From NCBI GenBank assembly GCA_934167695.1, contig CAKPLP010000003.1, positions 1-64,000 of the forward strand: a DNA stretch of 64,000 nt, written 5' to 3'. Below are positions 16,303 through 25,313 of the stretch, piece by piece. The position numbers and the translations under genes were made by a program. The DNA comes from an uncultured Bacilli bacterium. Its GTDB lineage: Bacteria > Bacillota_I > Bacilli_A > RF39 > UBA660. Below the pieces are notes generated by a model, which was not told where the DNA came from, searched no databases, and saw only the letters and a program-made list of their open reading frames with translations. Within the stretch, counting starts at the first letter, position 1. Every line of letters starts with the position of its first letter.

Positions 16303-17103
16303 ATGAAAAAGAGAGTTTTAAGTGCTATTATTATGTTACTTGTATTTATACCACTTTTATTTGTTGGAGGTAAAGTTTTTGCATTATTTATGTCTTTAAC
16401 CGCTGTTTTAGGTTTATATGAACTTTTAAAAATCAAAGAAGCAAAGAAAAAATTACCTATTGTTATGAAAGTTATTTCTTATATAATTGTTGTTTTTATG
16501 TCTCTTAATAATATGGATGCTATAGATTTCCATTACATGATGGATTATAAAAATATTTCTATTATTATTTTTGGTTTTGTTGCACCATTGGTATTTATTA
16601 ATGATAATAATAAATATAATATTAGTGATGCTTTATATTTAATTGGATCTACTTTGTTTTTAGGATTTAGTTTTAATTTGATTATTATTACTCGTAATTA
16701 TGATTTAATGTATATTATATATTTATTACTTATATCTACTATAACTGATACATTTGCTCTTATTACGGGAAAATTAGTTGGTAAAACAAAACTTTGTCCT
16801 ACGATTAGTCCTAATAAGACTGTTGAGGGAATGATTGGTGGAACAGTTATGGGTGTTTTTGTTGCTACTAGTTTTTATCATGTTTTTATGAATCCTAATT
16901 ATTCTTTGGTATTTTTGATATTGATTACTACTATGCTTTCATTAGTAGGGCAACTTGGAGATTTAGTATTTTCTATGATTAAGCGTTATTATAATAAGAA
17001 GGATTTTTCTAACTTAATTCCGGGGCATGGTGGAGTTCTTGATAGATTGGATAGTTTGATTTTTATTGTTCTTGCTTTTATTTTAGTTATGGGAATTATA
17101 TAA
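16303..17103 (+). CDS. cdsA: phosphatidate cytidylyltransferase
   Basis: This is a 266-residue polytopic membrane enzyme that makes CDP-diacylglycerol, the precursor of phosphatidylglycerol and cardiolipin. About seven or eight hydrophobic segments are seen. The CDS family signature near the C-terminus is present (SMIKRYYNKKDFSNLIPGHG, then GVLDRLD), with the D/K/D residues intact. The start at 16303 follows GGAGG. It is followed 10 bases later by rseP, a pairing conserved in Firmicutes. Confidence 0.95.
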   Translation: MKKRVLSAIIMLLVFIPLLFVGGKVFALFMSLTAVLGLYELLKIKEAKKKLPIVMKVISYIIVVFMSLNNMDAIDFHYMMDYKNISIIIFGFVAPLVFINDNNKYNISDALYLIGSTLFLGFSFNLIIITRNYDLMYIIYLLLISTITDTFALITGKLVGKTKLCPTISPNKTVEGMIGGTVMGVFVATSFYHVFMNPNYSLVFLILITTMLSLVGQLGDLVFSMIKRYYNKKDFSNLIPGHGGVLDRLDSLIFIVLAFILVMGII

Positions 17104-17113
17104 AGGAGGATTT

Positions 17114-18181
17114 ATGAATATATTAATTAATTTAATTTTATTTGTATTAATTTTAGGTGTTATAGTATTAATTCATGAATTTGGACACTTTTTATTTGCT
17201 AAACTAACAGGTGTTTATGTTTATGAATTTTCTATTGGAATGGGTCCTAAAATATTTTGGCATAAACCAAAAAAGAGTGAAACGGAATATTCTATTAGAT
17301 GTGTACCTATTGGCGGTTTTTGTGCTCTTGCTGGTGAAGATTTAGAAAATGATGATAAAAGTGTTCCTGATGATAGAAAGTTGCAAGCAAAAAAAGCTTG
17401 GCAGAGATTTCTTATTATGGTTATGGGACCGGGGTTTAATTTCCTTTTAGCTTTAGTTTTATTATTTTTTGTAGCACTTATTTGGGGTGCTCCTATTATG
17501 AGCCCTAAAGTTTCTAGTGTAGAAAGTGGTTATCCTGCGTATGACGTTGGTATTAAAAAAGGTGATTTAATAACAGAAATAAATGGTCATAATATTAAAA
17601 CTATTGATGATGTTAGTTTATATTTAACTGTAGCATCTCCTAAAAATTCTACTACAATAAAAATTGTAAATGAGGATGGTGTTGAAAAACAATATCGTAT
17701 TAAACCAAAAAAAGTAAAAGTTACTAAAAATAAAAAAACTTCTACAACATATCGTTATGGAATAGGGTTAAAAACTAAAAAAGAATATGGAATAGGTAAA
17801 GCATTTAATTATATGATAGTAAAAACAGGATCATTATTTAGACAAATGTTTGTAACTGTTGGTTATTTATTTACTGGAAGAATTTCAGTTAGTCAATTAA
17901 GTGGTCCGGTTGGTATTTATTCTATTGTTGGTGAACAGGCAAAAAGTGGAATTTCTAGTATACTTTATTTAATAGCATATTTAAGTATTAACGTAGGCTT
18001 TTTGAATTTACTTCCATTACCTGCATTTGATGGAGGACATATATTATTTATTATTATAGAAAAAATTAAAGGTTCTCCTGTAAAACCAGAATTTGAAAAT
18101 AAAATTCATACTATTGGATTATATGCCTTATTAATTTTAATGTTGTTTATTACGGTTAATGATATTATAAGGTTATTTTAG
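17114..18181 (+). CDS. rseP: site-2 protease RseP/RasP
   Basis: This is a 355-residue intramembrane zinc metalloprotease (M50B) that cleaves anti-sigma factors and signal-peptide remnants. The catalytic HEFGH is at residues 21-25 in the first membrane helix. A single PDZ domain lies around residues 130-210 (YPAYDVGIKKGDLITEING). The second zinc-site motif is NLLPLPAFDGGH, near the C-terminus. Strong AAGGAGG precedes the ATG. It is in operon with cdsA and closed by a terminator. Confidence 0.95.
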   Translation: MNILINLILFVLILGVIVLIHEFGHFLFAKLTGVYVYEFSIGMGPKIFWHKPKKSETEYSIRCVPIGGFCALAGEDLENDDKSVPDDRKLQAKKAWQRFLIMVMGPGFNFLLALVLLFFVALIWGAPIMSPKVSSVESGYPAYDVGIKKGDLITEINGHNIKTIDDVSLYLTVASPKNSTTIKIVNEDGVEKQYRIKPKKVKVTKNKKTSTTYRYGIGLKTKKEYGIGKAFNYMIVKTGSLFRQMFVTVGYLFTGRISVSQLSGPVGIYSIVGEQAKSGISSILYLIAYLSINVGFLNLLPLPAFDGGHILFIIIEKIKGSPVKPEFENKIHTIGLYALLILMLFITVNDIIRLF

Positions 18182-18184
18182 AAA

Positions 18185-18217
18185 GAGAAATACTTATTTA
18201 GTATTTTTCTTTTTTTA
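18185..18217 (+). terminator. terminator of cdsA-rseP
   Basis: AGAAATAC pairs with GTATTTTTCT around TTATTTA, followed by a T run. Confidence 0.8.
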
Positions 18218-18286
18218 AACAAAAAATTAATAAAAAATGTTATACTAATGATACTTAGTGTTAAATATTTATATGAGGAGGGTTAT

Positions 18287-20446
18287 ATGGTAGTAGGTGT
18301 TTTAGTAGAGTTATCTAATAAAAATATAGATAGAGTTTTTGATTATTTAGTAGATCCTTCTCTTGTAAATGATATTAAAGTTGGTATTAGAGTATTAGTT
18401 CCATTTGGGTATCAGAAGTTAGAAGGATTTGTTGTTTGTATTAAGGATAGTTCTGATATTCAATTAAAGAAAATTATCTCTATTGTTGATCGTGAAGTTG
18501 TTTTAGATGAGGAGTTGTTGAAGCTTGGAAAGATAATGCAGGAGAAAACTTTATCTACTTTAATTAGTTGTTATCAAGTAATGCTTCCAAAGGCTTTAAA
18601 GGCTAAGAATGGTACGGTTATTTCTAAGAAGTTTGATACTTATTATAAACTTGGAGATATTTCTGGTAAATTTAATGATAGTCAAAGTAGAATTTTGAAG
18701 TTATTTAATAGTCATGAGCTTGTTTCAAGAAAGAAAATTTTGGCTATTTCTAGTAGTAGTTTGAAAACTTTAATAAATCGTGCTGTCTTGATTCCTGTTG
18801 TTAAAGAGCATTATCGTTTGGAGTATGAAAATAGTCCTTTGAAAAGTTATACTTTGACTGATGATCAACAAAGGGTTGTTGACGAATTTAACAATTCAAA
18901 TGATTTAGTTTATTTATTACATGGTGTAACTGGTTCTGGAAAAACGGAAGTTTATATGGAACTTATTAATAAAGTTTTAAATGATGGAAAAACGGCTATT
19001 GTTTTGGTTCCTGAAATTAGTCTTACTCCTCAGATGATAAAGCGTTTTATGGCTCGTTTTGGTGATAGAATTGCTGCAATTCATTCTGCTTTATCTGAGG
19101 GTGAAAAGTATGATGAATGGCGTAGGATTGAAAGAGGAGAAGCATCTATTGTAATAGGGGCCCGTAGTGCATTGTTTAGTCCTATTAAAAATTTAGGACT
19201 TATTGTTATAGATGAAGAACATAGTGATACATATAAGCAGGATGATTCTAATCCTCGTTATAATGCTATAGAAATGGCTATAGAAAGATGTAGATTAAAT
19301 GATGGATGTAAGTTGTTGTTAGGAAGTGCTACTCCATCACTTGAATCTTATGCAAGAAGCCAAAAGGGCATTTACCATTTACTTAAATTATTAAATCGTG
19401 TTAATAAGCATCCTCTTCCTAATATTGAACTTGTTGATATGAATAAAAATTTTAAAACTAGTAAAGGTCATTTTTCTCTTGAACTTTTAAATAGAATAAA
19501 GCAAAAAATAGAATTAGGTGAACAGGTTATTTTATTATTAAATAGAAGAGGATATTCTTCTTTTGTTTCTTGTAAAAACTGTGGTTATGTGTTTAAGTGT
19601 CCAAATTGTGATATTACCCTTACTTATCATAAGAGTACAAATAATTTGAGATGTCATTATTGTGGATATGCTGATAATATTTCATCTATTTGTCCAGAAT
19701 GTAAGGAAAACTCAATTACAACAATCGGAGTGGGCACTGAGAAGATTGAAGAGGAAATTAAGAATCTTATTCCAACTGCTAGAGTTGTTAGAATGGATTT
19801 TGATACAACTAGTAGAAAGGGTGCTCATGAAAAAATAATTTCTAGTTTCAAAAATAGGGATTATGATATTTTACTTGGTACTCAGATAGTTGCAAAGGGA
19901 CTTGATTTTGATAATGTTACTTTAGTGGGAGTTATAAATGCTGATACATCTTTAAATTTTCCTGATTTTAGAAGCAGTGAAACAACGTTTTCTTTACTTA
20001 GTCAAGTTGCAGGTAGAAGTGGTAGAAGTACTAAAGAAGGATCTGTTATTATTCAAACTTTTAATCCTGATCATTATGCTATTAATTTTGTTAAAAATCA
20101 TGATTATATAGGTTTCTATAAAAGGGAAATGTTATTAAGAAAACAGTTAAAATATCCGCCATTTTATTTTATTACTTATATTAGAATTAGTGGTAAAGAT
20201 AGTAATATTTGCTATAGAGAAGCTATGAAAATAAAAAAGGCTTTAGAAAAATATTTAGATCAAACAATTATTTTAGGACCTAGTACTGCTAATATCTTTA
20301 AAGTAAGTAATATTTATAGATATGGAATTATTTTAAAATATAAAAAGCAAGATAATTTAATAGATGTTTTAAATAAAATGATAGATGTATATAAAAGTAA
20401 TAGAAATGTTACTATAGATTTAAATTTTAATCCGGGACATTTTTAA
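18287..20446 (+). CDS. priA: primosomal protein N' (replication restart helicase)
   Basis: This is a 719-residue superfamily 2 helicase that reloads the replisome at stalled forks. The N-terminal 3'-end-binding domain is followed by Walker A GVTGSGKT (about 213-220) and DEEH (309-312). Zinc-binding Cys pairs follow (CKNCGY, CPNCD, CHYCGY, CPEC), then helicase motifs V and VI (GTQIVAKGLDF, QVAGRSGR). The start at 18287 has GAGGAGGG upstream. The next genes are an unknown and then fmt; Bacillus has def-fmt here, and def is absent from this window. Confidence 0.97.
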   Translation: MVVGVLVELSNKNIDRVFDYLVDPSLVNDIKVGIRVLVPFGYQKLEGFVVCIKDSSDIQLKKIISIVDREVVLDEELLKLGKIMQEKTLSTLISCYQVMLPKALKAKNGTVISKKFDTYYKLGDISGKFNDSQSRILKLFNSHELVSRKKILAISSSSLKTLINRAVLIPVVKEHYRLEYENSPLKSYTLTDDQQRVVDEFNNSNDLVYLLHGVTGSGKTEVYMELINKVLNDGKTAIVLVPEISLTPQMIKRFMARFGDRIAAIHSALSEGEKYDEWRRIERGEASIVIGARSALFSPIKNLGLIVIDEEHSDTYKQDDSNPRYNAIEMAIERCRLNDGCKLLLGSATPSLESYARSQKGIYHLLKLLNRVNKHPLPNIELVDMNKNFKTSKGHFSLELLNRIKQKIELGEQVILLLNRRGYSSFVSCKNCGYVFKCPNCDITLTYHKSTNNLRCHYCGYADNISSICPECKENSITTIGVGTEKIEEEIKNLIPTARVVRMDFDTTSRKGAHEKIISSFKNRDYDILLGTQIVAKGLDFDNVTLVGVINADTSLNFPDFRSSETTFSLLSQVAGRSGRSTKEGSVIIQTFNPDHYAINFVKNHDYIGFYKREMLLRKQLKYPPFYFITYIRISGKDSNICYREAMKIKKALEKYLDQTIILGPSTANIFKVSNIYRYGIILKYKKQDNLIDVLNKMIDVYKSNRNVTIDLNFNPGHF

Positions 20447-20517
20447 AATTCTTATTAATTTACATCTTAAATTATACGTGTTATACTTTACTTATAAAAT
20501 AATGAGGTGGATTAATT

Positions 20518-21741
20518 ATGGAAAGAATGTTTTCTAAGATTATTAAAAGAGATGATGTAAAGAAATTAATGTCTGAAGTTATTAATGATACTCGTTATAA
20601 TGATGTTAATATTCCATTACCTATTGAAAATAATTACTTTATAAATAATAATTATGCTTTGTTTTTAATAATGGATGCTTTATTAAAGTTTGATATTATT
20701 ATTGATGATTATCGCTTTATTGAAGATTATGTTTGTCAATTAAAAAGAATTATGAAAAGAATGAATAATTATCAAGATATTAATAAGGGGATAAATACAT
20801 TAATAGGTAAAACTTGTGGTAGAAAGTTAAATCTTAATAATTATAAAAATAATGATGTTAAAGAAAAGATATTACGTTATATATATAAAAAATATGTAGT
20901 AGAGGGTTATTTTTATTATGGTTTTTCTAGTACATATAAAAATGAGATTGAGTACGAAGGTATTACTAAAAGTGGTTTTAGATTAGATTCTAGATTAGAT
21001 GATGTAAATAATATTTTAAAGGATTATGAGAAAAAGGATATTATAAAAAGAGTGGAAAGTGATATTACTGATAATTTTGTGGTTGCTAGTTACTTTGCTT
21101 TTTTAGGGCCTGATTATTTAGAAAAAATGGCTAATTCAGGTATTTTTAATGATAAATGTTATGATAAAAGTTGTTTTTATACGAAGGATGTTAATACTTT
21201 TAGAAATAATTTAAGTTTGTATTGTGATAAAAAACATATGAAATATGATGAGAAAGCGACTGTTATTAATAATTTTTTGGATACGTGGAATGAAAGTATG
21301 ATAAGTAATAGTCATGGTTGTATTGCTTTTATAAAAAGAAGTCAAATGAATCGTAATTTTCTTAAGGATATAGAAGATATTATTATTGGTAGTAGAGATG
21401 TTGATTTATATTCATCTATTGCAATGATTATGGAAAGTAGATATAGTAGTTATGAACTTGATGGGGATATTTCTTCTTTATTTTTTGAAATTGTCGATAT
21501 TCCTAGTTATCAATATATTATTGGTGAAATAGAGGAAGAAATTGAAATTATTTATGATGATAATGGTTTGGATGATTTAAAGATAATTGTTGAGGATCAA
21601 GAAAATAATTTTGATAATAAATTAGAAAAACCTCAAAATAGTAATTCTTATGGTTTTGCGTCTGTTTTTATTCTAGTAGGACTTTTATTAATATCGCTAG
21701 GTTCTACAATTACGATTATTATTAAAGCGTTAGGAAGGTGA
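20518..21741 (+). CDS. tail-anchored protein of unknown function
   Basis: This encodes 407 residues, mostly soluble and rich in D, N, I and Y. One C-terminal transmembrane helix (about residues 381-402, FASVFILVGLLLISLGSTIT) leaves only a few residues after it, so the large domain probably faces the cytoplasm. No known domain is recognised; a segment near residue 138 (GYFYYGFSSTYKNEIEYEG) looks conserved-like, with aromatic and acidic residues. The ribosome binding site is GAGGTGG. Its stop codon touches the fmt ribosome binding site, so it is coupled to fmt. Confidence 0.7.
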   Translation: MERMFSKIIKRDDVKKLMSEVINDTRYNDVNIPLPIENNYFINNNYALFLIMDALLKFDIIIDDYRFIEDYVCQLKRIMKRMNNYQDINKGINTLIGKTCGRKLNLNNYKNNDVKEKILRYIYKKYVVEGYFYYGFSSTYKNEIEYEGITKSGFRLDSRLDDVNNILKDYEKKDIIKRVESDITDNFVVASYFAFLGPDYLEKMANSGIFNDKCYDKSCFYTKDVNTFRNNLSLYCDKKHMKYDEKATVINNFLDTWNESMISNSHGCIAFIKRSQMNRNFLKDIEDIIIGSRDVDLYSSIAMIMESRYSSYELDGDISSLFFEIVDIPSYQYIIGEIEEEIEIIYDDNGLDDLKIIVEDQENNFDNKLEKPQNSNSYGFASVFILVGLLLISLGSTITIIIKALGR

Positions 21742-21746
21742 TTATA

Positions 21747-22679
21747 TTGGTTAAAGTAGTTTTTATGGGAACTCCTAATTTTAGTGTTCCTGTGTTAGAA
21801 AGTTTAATAGAAAATGAAAATTATGATGTTGTTGGGGTGGTTAGTCAACCAGATAAAAAAGTTGGTAGAAAACAATTACTTACTCCAAGTCCTATATCAG
21901 AGGTTGCTATTTTAAATAATATTCCTTTACTTAGAATAGAAAATATTAAAAATGATTTTCAATGTGTTTTAGAGTTAAATCCTGATATTATTATTACGTG
22001 TGCGTATGGTCAAATTATACCTCAGGAACTTTTGGAATTTCCTAAATATGGTTGTATAAATGTTCATGCTTCTCTTTTACCTAAGTTTAGAGGAGGGGCT
22101 CCAATTCAAAGAGCTATTATTACAGGAGAAGAAAAAACTGGTATTACTATTATGTATATGGATAAAAAAATGGATAGTGGTGATATAATTGTTCAAGAAG
22201 AGTTAGATATATTGGATAGTGATAATTTAGAGACATTAACGAATAAGCTTAGTATTCTTGGACGTGATCTACTTCTTAAAACTTTACCTAGTATTATAAA
22301 TAATACAAATTCTAGATTTTCTCAAGATAGTAGTAAAGTAACTTATGCTTATAATATTACTCATGATGAAGAACATATAGATTTTAATAAAAGTTGTAGA
22401 AATGTTTTTAATCAAGTTAGAGGTTTATCTCCTAATCCTGGATGCTATGTTTGTTTTCATGAAAAGGTTATTAAGGTTTATAATGGTTATGAAACAAAAG
22501 ATGTTGCAACAGGAAATGTTGGTATGATAACAAAAATTTATAAGGATGGTATAGGAGTTAATACGCAGAACTATATTTATGTTATTACAGAAATTAAATT
22601 AGAGGGTAAAAAGAAAATGAAGACTAAAGATTATCTTAATGGGTGTAAAGATAAGTTAATAGGAGAGTATTATGAGTAA
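21747..22679 (+). CDS. fmt: methionyl-tRNA formyltransferase
   Basis: This is a 310-residue enzyme that formylates initiator Met-tRNA using 10-formyl-THF. The catalytic residues Asn105, His107 and Asp143 are present in INVHASLLPKFRGGAPIQRA and MDSGDI. The C-terminal OB-fold follows (FNQVRGLSPNPGCYV). I choose the TTG start at 21747, because AGGAAGGTG lies just before it and translation gives the usual MVKVVFMGTPNFSVPVL. It overlaps the next gene by 8 bases. Confidence 0.96.
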   Translation: MVKVVFMGTPNFSVPVLESLIENENYDVVGVVSQPDKKVGRKQLLTPSPISEVAILNNIPLLRIENIKNDFQCVLELNPDIIITCAYGQIIPQELLEFPKYGCINVHASLLPKFRGGAPIQRAIITGEEKTGITIMYMDKKMDSGDIIVQEELDILDSDNLETLTNKLSILGRDLLLKTLPSIINNTNSRFSQDSSKVTYAYNITHDEEHIDFNKSCRNVFNQVRGLSPNPGCYVCFHEKVIKVYNGYETKDVATGNVGMITKIYKDGIGVNTQNYIYVITEIKLEGKKKMKTKDYLNGCKDKLIGEYYE

Positions 22680-23412
22680 GATACCTAATGATATGAAAAA
22701 TAAGAATAAATTTCAAGAAGCTTTTGAAGATAATCCAGAACTTAAACAATTACTATTTTTTGGGTTTTACATAGTATTTTTCATTTTTATAGTAGTTTTA
22801 CTTAGAAGTGCTTTTGCATCTAGTAATAATAGACTAACAAGATATAATTCTGGTTATAATTATAGTTTTAAATTAAAAGAAATCGCAGGTAGAAATTATC
22901 ATTTTTATTATAAACTTACTAAGAATTCTCAAACAGTAATTTTTGATGGTGATAAGAATGATAATATTGAAAATTTTGTTATGAGTGGAAATCCTACAAT
23001 TCAATATTATAATGATAATAATAATTACTATGCCAAAAATAATAATACATTAATTTATGAAAAGACTACTAATCCAATGGAGTTTTACAAAGTTATTGAA
23101 CTTGAGAATTTAAGAAAATTGTTTGTTCATGGTACTTATATATCTAAAACTGAATATCTTGATGGGGAAGGAGAGGATTACACATATCAAATTAGTACTA
23201 GTAGTATGCTTAGAAATTTAGATAATGTGGAATCTGATTTAGACTCTGTTAATACGGTAGTTGTTAAAGTTAATAAAGATGATGTAATGAGTGAAGTTAA
23301 TTTAGATTTGACTAATTATTATCATTATTATGATAGTAGTATATATGAATATAAATTGAGTCTTATATATTCTAAAATTGGTGAAGTTGGTAATATTAGT
23401 GGTGAAAGATAA
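22672..23412 (+). CDS. single-pass membrane protein of unknown function
   Basis: This encodes 246 residues. A charged cytoplasmic N-terminus (1-26) is followed by one transmembrane helix (about 27-48, LLFFGFYIVFFIFIVVLLRS) and a Tyr/Asn-rich exported domain of about 195 residues without Cys. No motif is recognised. It starts inside fmt (ATGAGTAA overlap) with AGGAGAG upstream, so it is the last gene of the priA-fmt unit. In Bacillus this position holds rsmB. Confidence 0.7.
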   Translation: MSKIPNDMKNKNKFQEAFEDNPELKQLLFFGFYIVFFIFIVVLLRSAFASSNNRLTRYNSGYNYSFKLKEIAGRNYHFYYKLTKNSQTVIFDGDKNDNIENFVMSGNPTIQYYNDNNNYYAKNNNTLIYEKTTNPMEFYKVIELENLRKLFVHGTYISKTEYLDGEGEDYTYQISTSSMLRNLDNVESDLDSVNTVVVKVNKDDVMSEVNLDLTNYYHYYDSSIYEYKLSLIYSKIGEVGNISGER

Positions 23413-23430
23413 ATTCTTTCAACTTTTTTG
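23404..23430 (+). terminator. weak terminator candidate
   Basis: GAAAGA and TCTTTC pair around the stop codon region, followed after AAC by TTTTTT. The stem is short. Confidence 0.5.
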
Positions 23431-23524
23431 TAATTATATGTATAATTTTGAAAATAAAATATTTAAACATTTACTTTTTTAAGATTTTTTGTTATTCTGT
23501 AATTATAATAGAGGTGCGTTAAAG

Positions 23525-24415
23525 ATGAAAAATAAGATAAAAGAAATAATAAAAAATAATTATAAGTTCGCCTTTATGTTTATTCTTGGCATAATAGTAG
23601 CAGGAGGAGGCGTGTATGCAGCAACTGTTGTTTCTGGTAGTACGGTAACTTATGATAATTCTACTAGTGGATTATCATCTACAAATGTTCAAGATGCAGT
23701 AGATGAGTTAAGTGGAAAAGCTGATACTAGTTCTATAAAAACACTACCTAATATAATAGCAGCGTATGAATATAGTACGGCCACGGCTACTATGTGTAAA
23801 ACTGGTGAAGAGTCAACTTGTGTTGCAACATATTGTTATACCAAAAGTACCTCTGGTAGTTGTAAACCTGGTACAATAATAAAATACAAGGTAAATGATT
23901 CAGAAATTAAGACTTTTAATGTTATTAGTGATAAGGGTGATACCATTGATATGCAAAGTATTGATAAAATAGGAAATAATATTTGGACTTATTCTACTAA
24001 TGCTAATGGTCCTGTTCATAGTATGGAGTTACTTAATGGAAGTACTAAAACTTGGACAAATGTTAATGATCAGTCTTATTATTTTGGAAATTATGGTCCT
24101 AATTCTAGTTGTTCTGCTTATGATAATTGCTCTTGTGGTGGTTATGAGTTAACAGTAAGAGGAAAAGCAAGAATGATAACAGTTCAAGAAGCAGCGTCAT
24201 TAGGATGTAGTAGTAATTATGATTCTTGTCCAGAATGGTTACCTTATACAAGAGCAAGTAGTAATTATAGAGAAAAGATTTGGACGATGAATACTGTATG
24301 TGGTACTACAGATGAGGTTTGGGTGATTTCACATTATTATAATCTTGAAAAATGGTCATTAGATGATTATGATGTGGCAATGAAGGCTGTTGTTAATATT
24401 AATAAGCCAGTATAG
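23525..24415 (+). CDS. secreted 'GGVYAA' family protein, copy 1
   Basis: This encodes 296 residues. A signal-type N-terminus has one hydrophobic helix ending in AGGGVYAAT. The module TYDNSTSGLSSTNVQDAVDE, like phage-fibre and surface-protein segments, follows. Then comes a Cys-rich core (TMCKTGEESTCVATYCYTK, SGSCKPGTIIKYKV). The C-terminal domain (ARMITVQEAASLGC...WLPY...AMKAVVNINK) resembles DUF6273-like exported domains. The Cys pairs suggest disulfides outside the cell. It is the first of three tandem copies (23525, 24433, 25314). GAGGTG precedes the start and a TATAAT lies at 23504. Function is unknown. Confidence 0.8.
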   Translation: MKNKIKEIIKNNYKFAFMFILGIIVAGGGVYAATVVSGSTVTYDNSTSGLSSTNVQDAVDELSGKADTSSIKTLPNIIAAYEYSTATATMCKTGEESTCVATYCYTKSTSGSCKPGTIIKYKVNDSEIKTFNVISDKGDTIDMQSIDKIGNNIWTYSTNANGPVHSMELLNGSTKTWTNVNDQSYYFGNYGPNSSCSAYDNCSCGGYELTVRGKARMITVQEAASLGCSSNYDSCPEWLPYTRASSNYREKIWTMNTVCGTTDEVWVISHYYNLEKWSLDDYDVAMKAVVNINKPV

Positions 24416-24432
24416 ATGGGAGAATATATATT

Positions 24433-25226
24433 ATGAAGAATAAGAAATCAAGTTTTAAATTATTATTTTCATTTTTATTGGGAATTTTGTTTGTTGGTGG
24501 AGGAGTATATGCTGCGACGACTGTTACTAGTAGTACTATAACTTATAGTAATTCTAGAAGTGGTTTATCATCAACAACAGTACAGGGAGCAATAAATGAA
24601 TTATATACTAAAACTAAATCGTCTGCATCAAGTATTAATGCTTTGCCTAATATAGTTGCAGCCTATAAATATAGTACGGCTACAGCTACTAAATGTACCA
24701 CTGGTAATGAATCAACTTGTGTTGTTACATATTGCTATACTAAAAATACTTCAGGTAGTTGTGAACCTGGGACAATAATAAAATACAAGGTAAATGATAC
24801 TGAGATAGTTACTTTTCATGTTCTTTATGATGATTTATATGGCCTTATAATGCAAAGCCAAAAGAATATAATATATAGTGTTGCTTGGAATGCTAATAGT
24901 ACTACTAATACTAGTGACCTCTTACTGCTTTGACTGCTCTTGAAAGTGCAACAGCAGGTTGGAGTAATGTTCTTTCTCAAACCTATACTGCTGGTACTAC
25001 TAGATTATTTTCTGGTTTGTCTGGAGTAACTTATACAGGTTGTAGTGCAGTTGTTGCTAATACATGTACTAGTAATACTTACACCTTGGCATCAAGGACT
25101 GCTGCAACAGGTTCAACAACCGCATGGCAAATATCTTCAACTGGTCAAATTGTTAAATATGCACCTGTTACTTATACTGATAATGGTGTAAGAGCGGTTG
25201 TTGCTGTTACTAAGGGTTATAATTAA
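24433..25226 (+). pseudogene. frameshifted 'GGVYAA' family gene, copy 2
   Basis: Two adjacent reading frames (24433-24933 and 24930-25226) together match copies 1 and 3 end to end. The frame breaks where copy 3 reads AGTGATGGTCCTGTTACT and this copy reads AGTGACCTCTTACT, equal to loss of four bases near 24916. A second lesion is an in-frame loss of roughly 34 codons that encode the TVQEA...EYWL segment kept in copy 3. The N-terminal anchor and Cys-rich core are intact, so a truncated product of about 166 residues could still be made. Confidence 0.85.
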
Positions 25227-25313
25227 ATAGTTTTATTAATAATTATTGTGCTTTTTCATTTTATTTGATATTGTGTATTTATAATAGGTGTTAGAAGGGA
25301 AGAAAAATTAAGT

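Noticed and set aside
24931..24933. TGA inside a family gene as possible sign of TGA=Trp recoding
   Set aside because: Reading through TGA would not restore the family frame; the break is a frameshift. TGA ends rlmN, lon and other genes properly, and Trp is written TGG.
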